Source: Pseudonocardia alaniniphila (GTDB lineage Bacteria; Actinomycetota; Actinomycetes; Mycobacteriales; Pseudonocardiaceae). From it: a DNA stretch of 64,000 nt. The notes under the pieces are model-generated. The model saw only the letters and a program-made list of their open reading frames with translations. It searched no databases and was not told the DNA's origin. The DNA lies in assembly GCF_022524485.1 (NCBI RefSeq), contig NZ_JAKXMK010000024.1, positions 62,001 through 126,000 of the forward strand. Reading direction: 5' to 3'. Shown in pieces: positions 1 through 10,318 of this stretch. A program made the translations under genes and the position numbers. Numbering within the stretch: position 1 is the first letter of the stretch; each line of letters begins with the position of its first letter.

Positions 1-1055
1 TCGGCCGGCCGGTCCGGTCCGACCTCACGGAGCACGTCGCGCAGCACGCACGCCTGTGCCATGCCGATCGACGAGCCACGGCCGAGCGAGGGGTTGGTGC
101 GTACGACGGAGTCACCGACCGCGACCACACCGGTGGCCACCGGCTCGCCGTCGACGACGAAGGACCGGTGCCGGTCCGGACCACCGGACATCACCTGGAC
201 GTCGGTGAGCGGTGTGGACATCGCCAGCAGCGGGACGAGGTCGGGGATCAGGGCGGCGGCGCGGTCCCAGGCCTGCACGTCCCGCAGCGCGCGCAGCTCG
301 CGGTCGTTGGACGCCGCGACGAACGCCAGGCCGAACGTGTTCTCGTCGGCAGGCACCCAGAGCAGCGACATTCCCTCGTAGAAGAGGATCGCGCTCGGCG
401 CCGGCCGCGGGGACTCGTTGCGGAAGTGCCGGCAGTAGTAGACGAAGCCGAGGTCCTCGCTCTGCTCCTCGGGACGCTGGGCGCCGATCCCGGCGAGCAT
501 CCGGTCGATCGTGGTGTTGCGCCCCATCGCGTCGACCACCAGGTCGGCGGGCACCGTCTCACCGCCGTCGATGACGACGCCGTTGACGTGCGGGACGCCG
601 CTCGCGTCCGCGGCGGCCACCAGCGCCTCGGCCTTCGCTCCACGCCGGATCGTGACGCCGGGGGTGCGCGCAGCCACGGTCGCCAACGCTCCTTCCACGA
701 CCGGCCTGCGGGCCAGCATCATCCGCAGATCCTCGTCGCCGGGGCGCGACCCGCCGGTCACCGCGGGCGGCATCATGTCGAGGGGTCCCATGCGGACGCC
801 GCCCAGCCGCACCAGTTCGTCGATGACCTCGGGCAGCTCCCGTTCCATCAGTTGACGCCACAGCGCCTGCATGATGTGGGGCAGCCGGAACTGGCTGACG
901 CCGGGCCGCTCCCAGTTCTGCCACTGCCCGTCCGCGTCGCCTTCCGGCTGTCCGGCGTCGCGCTCCAGCACCGTGACGCTGTGGCCGTCGCGTGCGAGCA
1001 GCAATGCCGTGGCGAGGCCGTTCAGGCCTGCGCCGATGACGGTGATTCGTGCCAT
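1..1055 (-). CDS. FAD-dependent oxidoreductase (3' end outside the window)
   Basis: Partial: the frame is open from the ATG at 1055 to the left edge, so the C-terminus is missing. The N-terminus reads MARITVIGAGLNGLATALLLARD, cut here for length; it is the GxGxxG dinucleotide-binding motif followed by VTVLERD, the usual start of group A flavoprotein monooxygenase-like enzymes. Near the cut edge a GDSVVRTNPSLGRGSS stretch corresponds to the second FAD contact (GD motif) of this fold. A hydroxylase or FAD-dependent oxidoreductase is likely; the substrate is unknown. It starts 157 bp from the end of the clp-like gene on the same strand, so it may be transcribed separately. Confidence 0.75.
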   Translation of the reverse strand, partial: MARITVIGAGLNGLATALLLARDGHSVTVLERDAGQPEGDADGQWQNWERPGVSQFRLPHIMQALWRQLMERELPEVIDELVRLGGVRMGPLDMMPPAVTGGSRPGDEDLRMMLARRPVVEGALATVAARTPGVTIRRGAKAEALVAAADASGVPHVNGVVIDGGETVPADLVVDAMGRNTTIDRMLAGIGAQRPEEQSEDLGFVYYCRHFRNESPRPAPSAILFYEGMSLLWVPADENTFGLAFVAASNDRELRALRDVQAWDRAAALIPDLVPLLAMSTPLTDVQVMSGGPDRHRSFVVDGEPVATGVVAVGDSVVRTNPSLGRGSSIGMAQACVLRDVLREVGPDRPA

Positions 1056-1212
1056 CTCTCGTTCCCCCCACATTCGTTCCCGGCTTCCACCGTGTCCCGA
1101 CTAGGACGGCCGGCGGTACGTGACTCGTGACACGCGAACGGATGGTTCCAGCGCTTTTGTGCGGTCCGCCCAAGATGTGGGGGCTTGCAGGGTCAGGATT
1201 TGTGCGCTCAGC

Positions 1213-3267
1213 TCAGGATGCGCGGGGTTGGAGCACCAGAGCGCCGTCCACCACGTCCACCACGACCCGCTGCCCCGAGGCGAGGTCGCCGGCGATGATC
1301 ATCCGGGAGAGCTTGCGGTCGAGCTCGCGGGCGATCGTGCGGCGCAGCGGGCGGGCCCCGAGCTCCGGCTGGTGACCGCGCTCGGCAAGCCAGTCGACCG
1401 CGTCCTCGGTGACGTCCAGCGTGATGCCCTGGGCGCTCAGGCGCTCCCCGGTCTCGGCGAGCATCAGGTGAGTGATGCGCCGCAGCTCGGCGCGGTTGAG
1501 GGCGTGGAACAGCACGATGTCGTCGATCCGGTTGAGGAACTCCGGACGGAAGTGGGCCCGCATAGCGGCGAGCACGGAGTCGCGGACCTCCTCGGCGGGG
1601 CGCCCGGCCTGCGCCGCGGCGAGGAGCTGGTGCGCCCCGAGGTTGCTGGTCATGATCACGACCGTGCTCGTGAAGTCGACGGTGCGCCCGTGGGCGTCGG
1701 TGAGACGCCCCGCGTCGAGCACCTGCAGCAGCGTGGCAGTGACGTCGGTGTGGGCCTTCTCGATCTCGTCGAGCAGCAGCACTGCGTACCGGGTGCGTCG
1801 CACGGCTTCGGTGAGCTGACCGGCGTCGTCGTACCCGATGTGTCCAGGTGGCGCCCCGACCAGCCGCATCGCGCTGCTGCGGTCGGCGTACTCGCTCATG
1901 TCGAAGCGCAGCAGCGCGTCGGCCGAGCCGAAGAGGGCCTCGGCCAGTGCCCTGGCCAGCTCGGTCTTGCCGACGCCGGTGGGGCCGAGGAACAGGAACG
2001 ACCCGATCGGACGGTCGGGGTGCGCCAGCCCGGCCCGGCCGGCGCGCACCGCGTCGGCCACGGCCTCGACGGCGTCGTCCTGCCCGACGACGCGGCGGTG
2101 CAGCAGTGCCTCCAGGTCGAGCAGCCGCGTGCGTTCGGTGGCGGTGATGCGGGCGACCGGGATGCCGGTGATCTGCGCGAGCACCGCGGCCACGTCATCG
2201 GCGGTGATGTCGACGGTCCCGGCAGGGGTGGCTGCCGCGGCCGCCTCCGCGATGTCGATCTCGCGGGTGAGCATGTGTGCGCGCTCGAACTCCTCGGCGT
2301 CGACGGCGACGTCACGAGCCCGGCGCAGCTGCTCAACGCGCTCGTCGGCCGCAGGGTCGGTGTGGTCGCGACCGGCGTGGATCCGGGCGCGTGCGCTCGC
2401 GCGGTCCACGAGGTCGATCGCCTTGTCCGGCAGGAACCGGTCGGTGAGGTAGCGGTCCGACAGCTCCGCAGCTGCGACCAGCGCCGCGTCGCCGATGCGG
2501 ACGTCGTGGTGCTCCTCGTAGCGCCTGCGCAGCCCGCGCAGGATCGTGACCGTCGCCGCGACCGTGGGCTCGCTGATGCGGACCGGTTCGAAGCGTCGCT
2601 CCAGGGCGGCGTCCTTCTCGATGTGCTTGCGGTAGTCGTGAAGCGTCGTCGCGCCGATGAGCTGCAGCTCGCCGCGCGCGAGAGCCGGCTTGAGCAGGGT
2701 GGCGGCGTCCATCGCCCCGCCCTCGGCCGAACCGGCGCCCACCACGGCGTGCAGCTCGTCGACGAACAGCACGATCGACCGTTCCGCCCCCACGACCTCG
2801 TCGATGACTCCGGTGAGCCGTTGCTCGAAGTCGCCGCGGTACCGGGTGCCCGCGACCATGCCCGCGAGGTCGAGCGAGACCACGCGCACGTCCTTGAGCT
2901 GGTCCGGCACCTCGCCGTCGGCCACGCGCTGGGCGATGCCCTCGACGATCGCCGTCTTGCCGACGCCGGGGTCACCGACCAGCACCGGGTTGTTCTTGGT
3001 GCGGCGGGCGAGCACCTCGAGGACCTGCTCGATCTCCGCGTCCCGGCCGATGACGGGGTCGAGCCTGCCCTGCTGCGCCGCTGCCGTCAGGTCGCGCCCG
3101 AACCGGTCCAGCCGCGGGGTGCGCGCGTGGGTGCCCGGTGTCCTCGGTGTGGTGTCCGGACGGGGCATGGCGCCGCCCAGCGTGGTCTCCAGGTTCCCGA
3201 TCAGACGCTCGAACAGCTCGTCGAAGGGTCCGGGTCCGGGGCGGTCCTGCGGCACGTCCACCTCCAC
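1213..3267 (-). CDS. ClpC-like AAA+ ATPase lacking the N-terminal Clp_N domain
   Basis: Two AAA+ modules. D1 has Walker A GDPGVGKT near residues 98-105 and Walker B VLFVDE near 166-171; D2 has Walker A GPTGVGKT near 428-435 and an MTSNLG sensor region. Between them (about 310-340) the sequence around [10 protein letters not shown] resembles the UVR-like middle region of ClpC. At 684 aa it is about 150 residues shorter than normal ClpC because the double Clp_N repeat is absent; D1 follows a short Pro-rich leader. It probably unfolds or disaggregates proteins, but adaptor and ClpP docking cannot be judged. Start: GTG at 3267 is the only conventional choice near the N-terminus, with a poor RBS; a good AGGGAGG lies further upstream, in front of an in-frame ATC at 3288. 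Confidence 0.85.
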   Translation of the reverse strand: MEVDVPQDRPGPGPFDELFERLIGNLETTLGGAMPRPDTTPRTPGTHARTPRLDRFGRDLTAAAQQGRLDPVIGRDAEIEQVLEVLARRTKNNPVLVGDPGVGKTAIVEGIAQRVADGEVPDQLKDVRVVSLDLAGMVAGTRYRGDFEQRLTGVIDEVVGAERSIVLFVDELHAVVGAGSAEGGAMDAATLLKPALARGELQLIGATTLHDYRKHIEKDAALERRFEPVRISEPTVAATVTILRGLRRRYEEHHDVRIGDAALVAAAELSDRYLTDRFLPDKAIDLVDRASARARIHAGRDHTDPAADERVEQLRRARDVAVDAEEFERAHMLTREIDIAEAAAAATPAGTVDITADDVAAVLAQITGIPVARITATERTRLLDLEALLHRRVVGQDDAVEAVADAVRAGRAGLAHPDRPIGSFLFLGPTGVGKTELARALAEALFGSADALLRFDMSEYADRSSAMRLVGAPPGHIGYDDAGQLTEAVRRTRYAVLLLDEIEKAHTDVTATLLQVLDAGRLTDAHGRTVDFTSTVVIMTSNLGAHQLLAAAQAGRPAEEVRDSVLAAMRAHFRPEFLNRIDDIVLFHALNRAELRRITHLMLAETGERLSAQGITLDVTEDAVDWLAERGHQPELGARPLRRTIARELDRKLSRMIIAGDLASGQRVVVDVVDGALVLQPRAS

Positions 3268-3343
3268 GAGGATGTATCCGACCTCGATGGTCCTCCCTCG
3301 GCGGCCGGTCCGCCCAGGTTGGAGGCTGCGAATGCCCGCGCTT

Positions 3344-5461
<2,118 letters not shown>

Positions 5462-5526
5462 CCGATCATCCTGCCCCGGGAGGTGCCTGCCACGCTGCCG
5501 TCAATCCGGTGATCGTCGGCTCTCGA

Positions 5527-5865
5527 TCAGCGCAAGGTGGCTTGTGCCTGTTGTGCGCGGACAGCGATGGGGGCGCCTGCCAGGTCCTCCTCGTTGCACA
5601 GCAGTTTGACGTCGTAGTAGGGCCCGGTGTCGCTGTCGTCGTAGTCCAGGTGAACGGCGATGACGTCGAGCGGCTCGCCCAGCCACTCCTGTGCCTGGCG
5701 CAGCCAGGCCGCCGACCGTTCCAGCGCGGTCGGGAGGTCGTCGTCGCGGAACTGCACGGGCCGGTAAGGCACCTGCTGGACCTCATCGCGCACATGTGAA
5801 GGTCGCGGAAGGTCGGTTGCCACGCCGGTCTCGTCGAGATCGAGTTCGATCGCCTGCTCGGTCAC
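5527..5865 (-). CDS. Small acidic protein of unknown function
   Basis: A 112-aa soluble, acidic protein with a GTG start at 5865 (VTEQAIELDLDETG). The open frame continues upstream, but that part is arginine/threonine-rich shadow sequence and is excluded. The centre contains LDVIAVHLDYDDSDTGPYYDVKLLC, cut here for length; it reads like a compact alpha/beta domain. I do not recognise the family. It ends 65 bp before the glgX start on the same strand and could be co-transcribed with it. Confidence 0.6.
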   Translation of the reverse strand: MTEQAIELDLDETGVATDLPRPSHVRDEVQQVPYRPVQFRDDDLPTALERSAAWLRQAQEWLGEPLDVIAVHLDYDDSDTGPYYDVKLLCNEEDLAGAPIAVRAQQAQATLR

Positions 5866-6118
5866 GCTGACCAGGGTGGCCCGGTGAGTCCGCACGGGCA
5901 AGCGGACGCCCGCGACACGCCCACCACGACCGGACGAAACGCAGGCGGAGACGCCGGCCGGCGATCCGCGGCGCGTGCAGGCCGTGTCCAGTGGCGTCAC
6001 CGGTTGGTGCGGTCCCGCGACCACCTCCGGGTGAAGCCTGCCGCCGTGTGGTGTCCGCGGTGCACGGGGCGTGATCCGATCCCCTCCGCGATCGCTGATC
6101 ACGCCACGGGAGGTCCGG

Positions 6119-7354
6119 ATGCGGGCACGGGGAGCCGGCCGCGGACATGCGCTGTTCGCGTTGCTCGCAACGGCACTGCTGGCGTTCGCTCCGCCTGCCG
6201 TGGCCGAGCCGGCGCCCCCCACACCGACACCCGAAGGTTCGCCCGATCGTGTCCTCGGCGAGGTCGGGCCCGAACAGCCGGTCGCGGTCGGCGTCGTCCA
6301 CCAGGGGTTCACCACGACCGCCGCGGCCGGCCAGGTGATGGGTGACGTCGTGGTCGCCGATCTGACCTCGCCCGGGATCCGCGCCGACCTGCTCACCCCT
6401 GGCACGATCGCCGCGCGCTCGTCGGTCGCCGAGATGGCCGACCGCACCGGCGCGGTCGCGGGCATCAACGGCGACTTCTTCGACATCGGCCGCACGAACG
6501 CCCCCGCCGGACCGGCCGTCGCCGGCGGCCGCCCGTTGAAGGCCGCGGTGCCGGACGGCAGGCGGATGGGGCCTGCCGTGCCCGGTGCCGAGATCGAGCA
6601 CGTCTTCGCGGTGGGGGTCGACCGGGTGGGCCGGATCGACCGCCTACGGCTGGCGGGCACGGCGACCAGTCCGCGGGGGACGTTCCCGATCATGGCGCTC
6701 AACCAGTACGCCGTGCCGGTCGGCGGGATCGGCGTGTTCACCCCGGACTGGGGCGTGGCCGACCGGGCCACGACGCTGTGCGGCTCCGACGTCGACCGTG
6801 ACGCGCCCTGTGCGGCCGACCAGGCCGAGGTGCTGATCCACGAGGGGGTCGTGGTGCTCGCCGGCCCGCCGGTCGGCGGGCAGATCCCGCAAGGCGACGT
6901 CGTGCTCACCGGTCGGGACAAGGGCGCAGCCATGGTGCGCTCGTTGGAGATCGGCGACCGCGTGCAGATCGACTACGCGCTGGTGGCGGCCAGCGGTGTG
7001 CAGCCGCAGTTCGCCATCGGGGGCAGCCCGATCCTGATCGACAGGGTTCCCGTCGCCGGGCTCGATGACCGCGAGCGGGCGCCTCGCAGCGCCGTGGGCA
7101 CGAGCCCGGACGGGCACTACATGTTCCTTCTCACGCTCGACGGCCGGCAGACCGACAGCGTGGGCGCGACGCTCGCGGAGCTGGCCACGGTTCTGCGGGC
7201 GATGGGCGTCGACGACGCGATCAACCTCGACGGCGGCGGCTCGTCGACGCAGGTCTTCCGGGCGCACGGCGCGTCCGAGGTGACGATCGTCAACGATCCG
7301 TCCGGTTCGTCGCCGCGCCTCGTGCCGAACGGCATCGGCATCTACGCCGGCTGA
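6119..7354 (+). CDS. Secreted phosphodiester glycosidase-family protein (NAGPA domain)
   Basis: 411 aa. The start is ATG 6119, preceded by a good GGGAGG; an in-frame GTG 16 codons earlier gives no signal peptide. The N-terminus MRARGAGRGHALFALLATAL runs into a hydrophobic core and an AEPAPP cleavage region, a clear Sec signal. The C-terminal half has the hallmarks of the NAGPA/DUF2233 fold: AGINGDFFDIG, and GVDDAINLDGGGSST near residues 362-376. Members remove or process sugar phosphodiesters on exported glycans. It is divergent from the small gene at 5527-5865. Exact substrate unknown. Confidence 0.85.
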   Translation: MRARGAGRGHALFALLATALLAFAPPAVAEPAPPTPTPEGSPDRVLGEVGPEQPVAVGVVHQGFTTTAAAGQVMGDVVVADLTSPGIRADLLTPGTIAARSSVAEMADRTGAVAGINGDFFDIGRTNAPAGPAVAGGRPLKAAVPDGRRMGPAVPGAEIEHVFAVGVDRVGRIDRLRLAGTATSPRGTFPIMALNQYAVPVGGIGVFTPDWGVADRATTLCGSDVDRDAPCAADQAEVLIHEGVVVLAGPPVGGQIPQGDVVLTGRDKGAAMVRSLEIGDRVQIDYALVAASGVQPQFAIGGSPILIDRVPVAGLDDRERAPRSAVGTSPDGHYMFLLTLDGRQTDSVGATLAELATVLRAMGVDDAINLDGGGSSTQVFRAHGASEVTIVNDPSGSSPRLVPNGIGIYAG

Positions 7355-7394
7355 TCGCGACCCCGGCCGTGCGCCGGTTCGCTCGTGCGGGCAA

Positions 7395-7409
7395 CGTGGG
7401 GGCCCCACG
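7395..7409. promoter_or_regulatory. 15-base perfect palindrome upstream of the DinB-like gene
   Basis: CGTGGGG-G-CCCCACG, within a longer imperfect pairing (GCAACG on the left, CGTTGC on the right). It lies 41 bases after the glycosidase stop and 22 before the next start. It may be a terminator stem, but no T-run follows, so an operator is equally possible. Confidence 0.35.
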
Positions 7410-7431
7410 ACGACGTTGCGAGGAGTGAACC

Positions 7432-7941
7432 GTGACGAGTGCCGAGCTGCTGACCGACGCCTACGGCCGGATCCGTGAGGAGGTCAACGGCGCTGTCGAC
7501 GGCCTGACCCCCGAGCAGTTGGCCTACCGCGTCGATGGCACAGCCAACTCGATCGCCTGGCTGGTCTGGCATCTGACGCGTGTGCAGGACGACCACATCG
7601 CCGCCGTGGCCGGGTTCGAACAGGTCTACACCGCGCAGGGCTGGGCCGAGCGCTTCGGCTTCCCTTTTTCCCCGTCCGCGATCGGATACGGGCACAGCTC
7701 GGCCGACGTCGACGCCGTGCGCGTCGACTCTCCGGACCTGCTGGTCGACTACCACGAGGCGGTGCACGCGCAGACCCTCCGGTTCATCGAGGGCATCAAG
7801 GAAGAGGAGCTCGGGCGGGTGGTCGACGAGAGGTGGGACCCGCCGGTGACGCTCGCCGTGCGGCTGGTCAGCGTGGTGAGCGACGACCTTCAGCACGTCG
7901 GACAGGCCGCCTTCCTGCGCGGGGTGCTGGAGCGGCGGTGA
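7432..7941 (+). CDS. DinB/DUF664 family protein (mycothiol-transferase-like fold)
   Basis: 169 aa with a GTG start behind GAGGAGTG. The four-helix DinB-like fold is suggested by SIAWLVWHLTRVQDDH (about 41-56) and a C-terminal DDLQHVGQAAFLRG; the spaced His residues (WHL, DDH, QHVG) match the metal-binding triad of DinB/YfiT proteins. In actinobacteria such proteins act as thiol S-transferases using mycothiol or have unknown detoxification roles. The substrate cannot be read from sequence. Confidence 0.8.
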   Translation: MTSAELLTDAYGRIREEVNGAVDGLTPEQLAYRVDGTANSIAWLVWHLTRVQDDHIAAVAGFEQVYTAQGWAERFGFPFSPSAIGYGHSSADVDAVRVDSPDLLVDYHEAVHAQTLRFIEGIKEEELGRVVDERWDPPVTLAVRLVSVVSDDLQHVGQAAFLRGVLERR

Positions 7942-7962
7942 CCCGCTGAGGCCGGGTCGGCC

Positions 7963-8184
7963 TCAGGCGGCCCGGCCCGGCGCGAGGCGGGCGAACGGGG
8001 CAGGCACGATCTCCAGACCGCGCCGTTCGGAACCGGCCGGCTCCGGCGCGGCCGCGACGTCGTCGTCCAGTGGGTCCGGACCGCCGGCCGGGCGGACGCC
8101 GTCGATCAGGCGATCCTCCAGGTGCGCGAGCCAGAGGGGCGCGGCCAGCAACACGAGTGGGACAATGATGGCGGCGATCCACAT
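7963..8184 (-). CDS. Small single-span membrane protein
   Basis: 73 aa from ATG 8184: MWIAAIIVPLVLLAAPLWLA forms one N-terminal transmembrane segment, followed by a short charged, Pro/Ala-rich cytoplasmic tail (HLEDRLIDGVRPAGG). No recognised family. It is convergent with the DinB-like gene, 21 bp away. The open frame extends upstream, but the extension has no protein-like features. Confidence 0.5.
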   Translation of the reverse strand: MWIAAIIVPLVLLAAPLWLAHLEDRLIDGVRPAGGPDPLDDDVAAAPEPAGSERRGLEIVPAPFARLAPGRAA

Positions 8185-8365
8185 GCTGCCTGCGTACCCG
8201 CTCTGCCCGGCCGACCCAACCGGTCCCACTCCATCGTGCCGGTCCATGCCGGATGGGATGGCGACATCTTGGCGAGAGTTGCCCATCGTGACGAGTGCGC
8301 CGTGGCGCCCATCACGGACGGGTGAGCCTTCGAGTAGTTGACGTGGCACGAACTTCGTGGATAGT

Positions 8366-8382
8366 TTGTTGATGCGTCATCA
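8366..8382 (+). promoter_or_regulatory. Putative MarR operator upstream of the FMN reductase
   Basis: TTGTTGATGCGTCATCA, containing TGATG-CGT-CATCA. On the opposite strand, 15 of 17 bases recur at 9401-9417 upstream of the marR gene. Two copies before two adjacent genes suggest one regulator; the ATG of the reductase lies 47 bases downstream. Confidence 0.5.
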
Positions 8383-8428
8383 GAGCCCCTCGTGGGGCTG
8401 GAGCTCGCATCAGGAGTACTCACCAGTC

Positions 8429-8989
8429 ATGACCAAGATCGCGATCATCCTCGGCAGCACGCGCCCCGGCCGTAATGGCGAGGCAGTCGCCAAGTGGGTC
8501 CTCGACATCGCGAAGCAGCGCAGCGATGCCGACTACGAGCTCGTGGACCTGCTGGACTACAACCTGCCGCACCTCGACGAGGCGGTGCCCCCGTCGATGG
8601 GTCAGTACAGCCAGCCGCACACGAAGAAGTGGGCGGAGAAGATCGGCTCGTTCGACGGTTTCGTGTTCGTCACCCCGGAGTACAACCACTCCACGTCGGG
8701 TGCGCTGAAGAACGCCATCGACTTCCTCTCCGCCGAGTGGAACAACAAGGCGGCGGGCTTCGTCAGCTACGGCGCGGTCGGTGGAGCCCGTGCGGTGGAG
8801 CACCTGCGCCTGGTGATGGGCGAGCTGCAGGTGGCCGACGTCCGCAACCAGGTCGCGCTGTCGCTGTACACCGACTTCACGAACTTCAGTGAGTTCACCC
8901 CGGGTGCGCACCAGGCCGACACGGTCACCGCCATGCTGGACCAGGTCGTGGCCTGGAGCGCCGCGCTCGCACCGCTGCGGAGCGCCTGA
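8429..8989 (+). CDS. NADPH-dependent FMN reductase family protein
   Basis: 186 aa; ATG 8429 behind an AGGAG. The flavodoxin-like fold is clear: IILGSTRPGRNGEAVAKWV forms the phosphate-binding loop, and FVFVTPEYNHSTSGALKNA is the second flavin loop typical of the NADPH-dependent FMN/quinone/azo reductases. It should be a soluble reductase acting on flavins, quinones or similar acceptors. A shared 17-base motif links it to the downstream MarR regulator, which suggests induction by an electrophile or phenolic ligand (inference). Confidence 0.88.
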   Translation: MTKIAIILGSTRPGRNGEAVAKWVLDIAKQRSDADYELVDLLDYNLPHLDEAVPPSMGQYSQPHTKKWAEKIGSFDGFVFVTPEYNHSTSGALKNAIDFLSAEWNNKAAGFVSYGAVGGARAVEHLRLVMGELQVADVRNQVALSLYTDFTNFSEFTPGAHQADTVTAMLDQVVAWSAALAPLRSA

Positions 8990-9037
8990 CCGCAGCGTTT
9001 CCGGCTCCCCCATCGACCGGGGGGCGGCGAGGGAGCA

Positions 9038-9070
9038 ACGTCCCGCACCCGATGCACGGGTGCGGGACGT
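9038..9070 (+). terminator. Intrinsic terminator after the FMN reductase
   Basis: A perfect 14-base stem (ACGTCCCGCACCCG pairing with CGGGTGCGGGACGT), a 5-base loop ATGCA, then TTTCC. It is 48 bases after the stop codon. Confidence 0.75.
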
Positions 9071-9400
9071 TTCCGTGTCCGGAGAACTTGCGTGGTGCGA
9101 GCTCGGCACCTCGGCAGCCATGATCAGCGGTTGGGGGTCGGTGGCCGTGTTATCAGCGGCTGGGCGGCCCGAACCGGTGATCTTGGGATCGTGGGGCGGG
9201 GGAGTGGGCGGCTGGGCCGCTCGTTCCACCTCGTGACGCGCCGTCGGCGGGCGCCCACCCGGAGTCCGCGCCCGCCCGTCGGAACGGGGCTTCCTTTGTG
9301 GGGATTCCGACGTCGAACGCGGTGTCACGGCGCGCTACCGGGCCTCTGTGAAAAGCTGAGATGTCCGACTTTGCGAAATGGTGCCCGGCGCGCCGCGCTA

Positions 9401-9417
9401 TGATGATGTATCAACAA
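9401..9417 (-). promoter_or_regulatory. Putative MarR operator, autoregulatory copy
   Basis: Read on the minus strand as TTGTTGATACATCATCA, 15 of 17 identical to 8366-8382. It is 17 bases upstream of the marR GTG start, where it would overlap a promoter or initial transcript. Confidence 0.5.
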
Positions 9418-9434
9418 CTGGGTAGGCTGAGGCT

Positions 9435-9899
9435 GTGAGTGAACCGCGGTGGCTCGACGAGCGAGAGGCACGCGTCTGGCGGAGCTACGTCGGCCTGAAG
9501 TTGCATCTCGAGGCCGAGCTGGAACGTCGGCTCGTGCGCGACGGAGGGCTCTCCAGCGCCGAGTTCACTCTGCTGGTGCCGCTGTCCGAGACGCCGGGCG
9601 GACTGCTGCGGGCGCGCGACCTCGGGCGGATGGTCGGCTGGGAACGCAGCCGGATCTCTCATCAGGTCGCTCGCATGGAGAAGCGCGGTCTCGTCGTGCG
9701 TGAGGAGTGTCCCGAGGACGCACGCGGATCGATGGTGCGCCTCACCGAGGCCGGCAGGGCGGCCATCGTGGCGGCGGCGCCCTCGCACGTCGAGGCCGTC
9801 CGGAGCCTCTTCTTCGACGCGATCGCGGACGACGAGCTGGACGTCATGGCCGGGGCGTTCGAGCGCGTGCTCGACCGGCTCCCGTGCGACGTCGGATAG
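9435..9899 (+). CDS. MarR family transcriptional regulator
   Basis: 154 aa, GTG start. A winged helix-turn-helix is visible at about 35-100: SSAEFTLLVPLS, then DLGRMVGWERSRISHQVARM (recognition helix), then the wing region RGLVVREECPEDARGS. The C-terminal helices (about 110-150) would form the dimer interface. Likely a repressor of the upstream FMN reductase and of itself through the two shared 17-base motifs. Confidence 0.88.
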   Translation: MSEPRWLDEREARVWRSYVGLKLHLEAELERRLVRDGGLSSAEFTLLVPLSETPGGLLRARDLGRMVGWERSRISHQVARMEKRGLVVREECPEDARGSMVRLTEAGRAAIVAAAPSHVEAVRSLFFDAIADDELDVMAGAFERVLDRLPCDVG

Positions 9900-9951
9900 C
9901 TGCGGAATACCGTCTAGGGGTATCCGGTTGGGAAAACCGGAGGTGATTCCG

Positions 9952-10314
9952 TTGCACGAGATCGACAGGTACCGGCTGGCCGGGCTCCACCTCGACATGG
10001 GTGACCCGCTCGAGGCGTTGACGCTCCTCGAACCGATGGCCGACGGGCTGCGTGAGCACGCGGCCGGGCAGCTGCTGTTGGGACGGGCGTACTACCACTC
10101 GGCCCAGCTCGGCAAGGCGCAGGAGGCCCTGGAGCGGGCGGTTTCGCTGGCTCCGACCGACGCCTACGTGCGCTTCATCCTCGGGCGCACGCTGCAGCGG
10201 CGCAGCAGGCACGAGGAGGCCGGCGTGCAGTTCCGCATCGCTGCGGCTCTGGACGACCGTCCGGAGTACTGCGAGCACCGCGATGCCCACGCGCGGGACA
10301 CCGCGGCGGCCTGA
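9952..10314 (+). CDS. Tetratricopeptide-repeat protein
   Basis: 120 aa. I favour TTG 9952, seven bases after a strong GGAGGTG; GTG 9943 is in frame but overlaps that ribosome site. Two to three TPR units are visible: LAGLHLDMGDPLEALTLLEP, LLLGRAYYHSAQLGKAQEAL and FILGRTLQRRSRHEEAGVQF, with the usual W/L/G/Y-A/F-A spacing. Probably a protein-protein adaptor; partner unknown. It is convergent with paaK, 4 bp between stops. Confidence 0.75.
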   Translation: MHEIDRYRLAGLHLDMGDPLEALTLLEPMADGLREHAAGQLLLGRAYYHSAQLGKAQEALERAVSLAPTDAYVRFILGRTLQRRSRHEEAGVQFRIAAALDDRPEYCEHRDAHARDTAAA

Positions 10315-10318
10315 GCCG

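Larger units (their letters stand above)
8990..9434. other. Intergenic region with terminator and repeat-like elements
   Basis: No convincing gene. It holds the terminator at 9038-9070, a degenerate inverted arrangement at about 9121-9185 (GATCAGCGGTTGGG on one side, CCGAACCGGTGATC on the other) that resembles the 56-bp repeats at 36.4 kb, a GC stem at 9246-9253/9269-9276, and the marR operator at 9401-9417. Confidence 0.6.

Noticed and set aside
5866-6933. Extension of the small acidic protein to 468 residues on the minus strand
   Set aside because: It would run antisense through the phosphodiester glycosidase gene and is Arg/Thr-rich without a fold.
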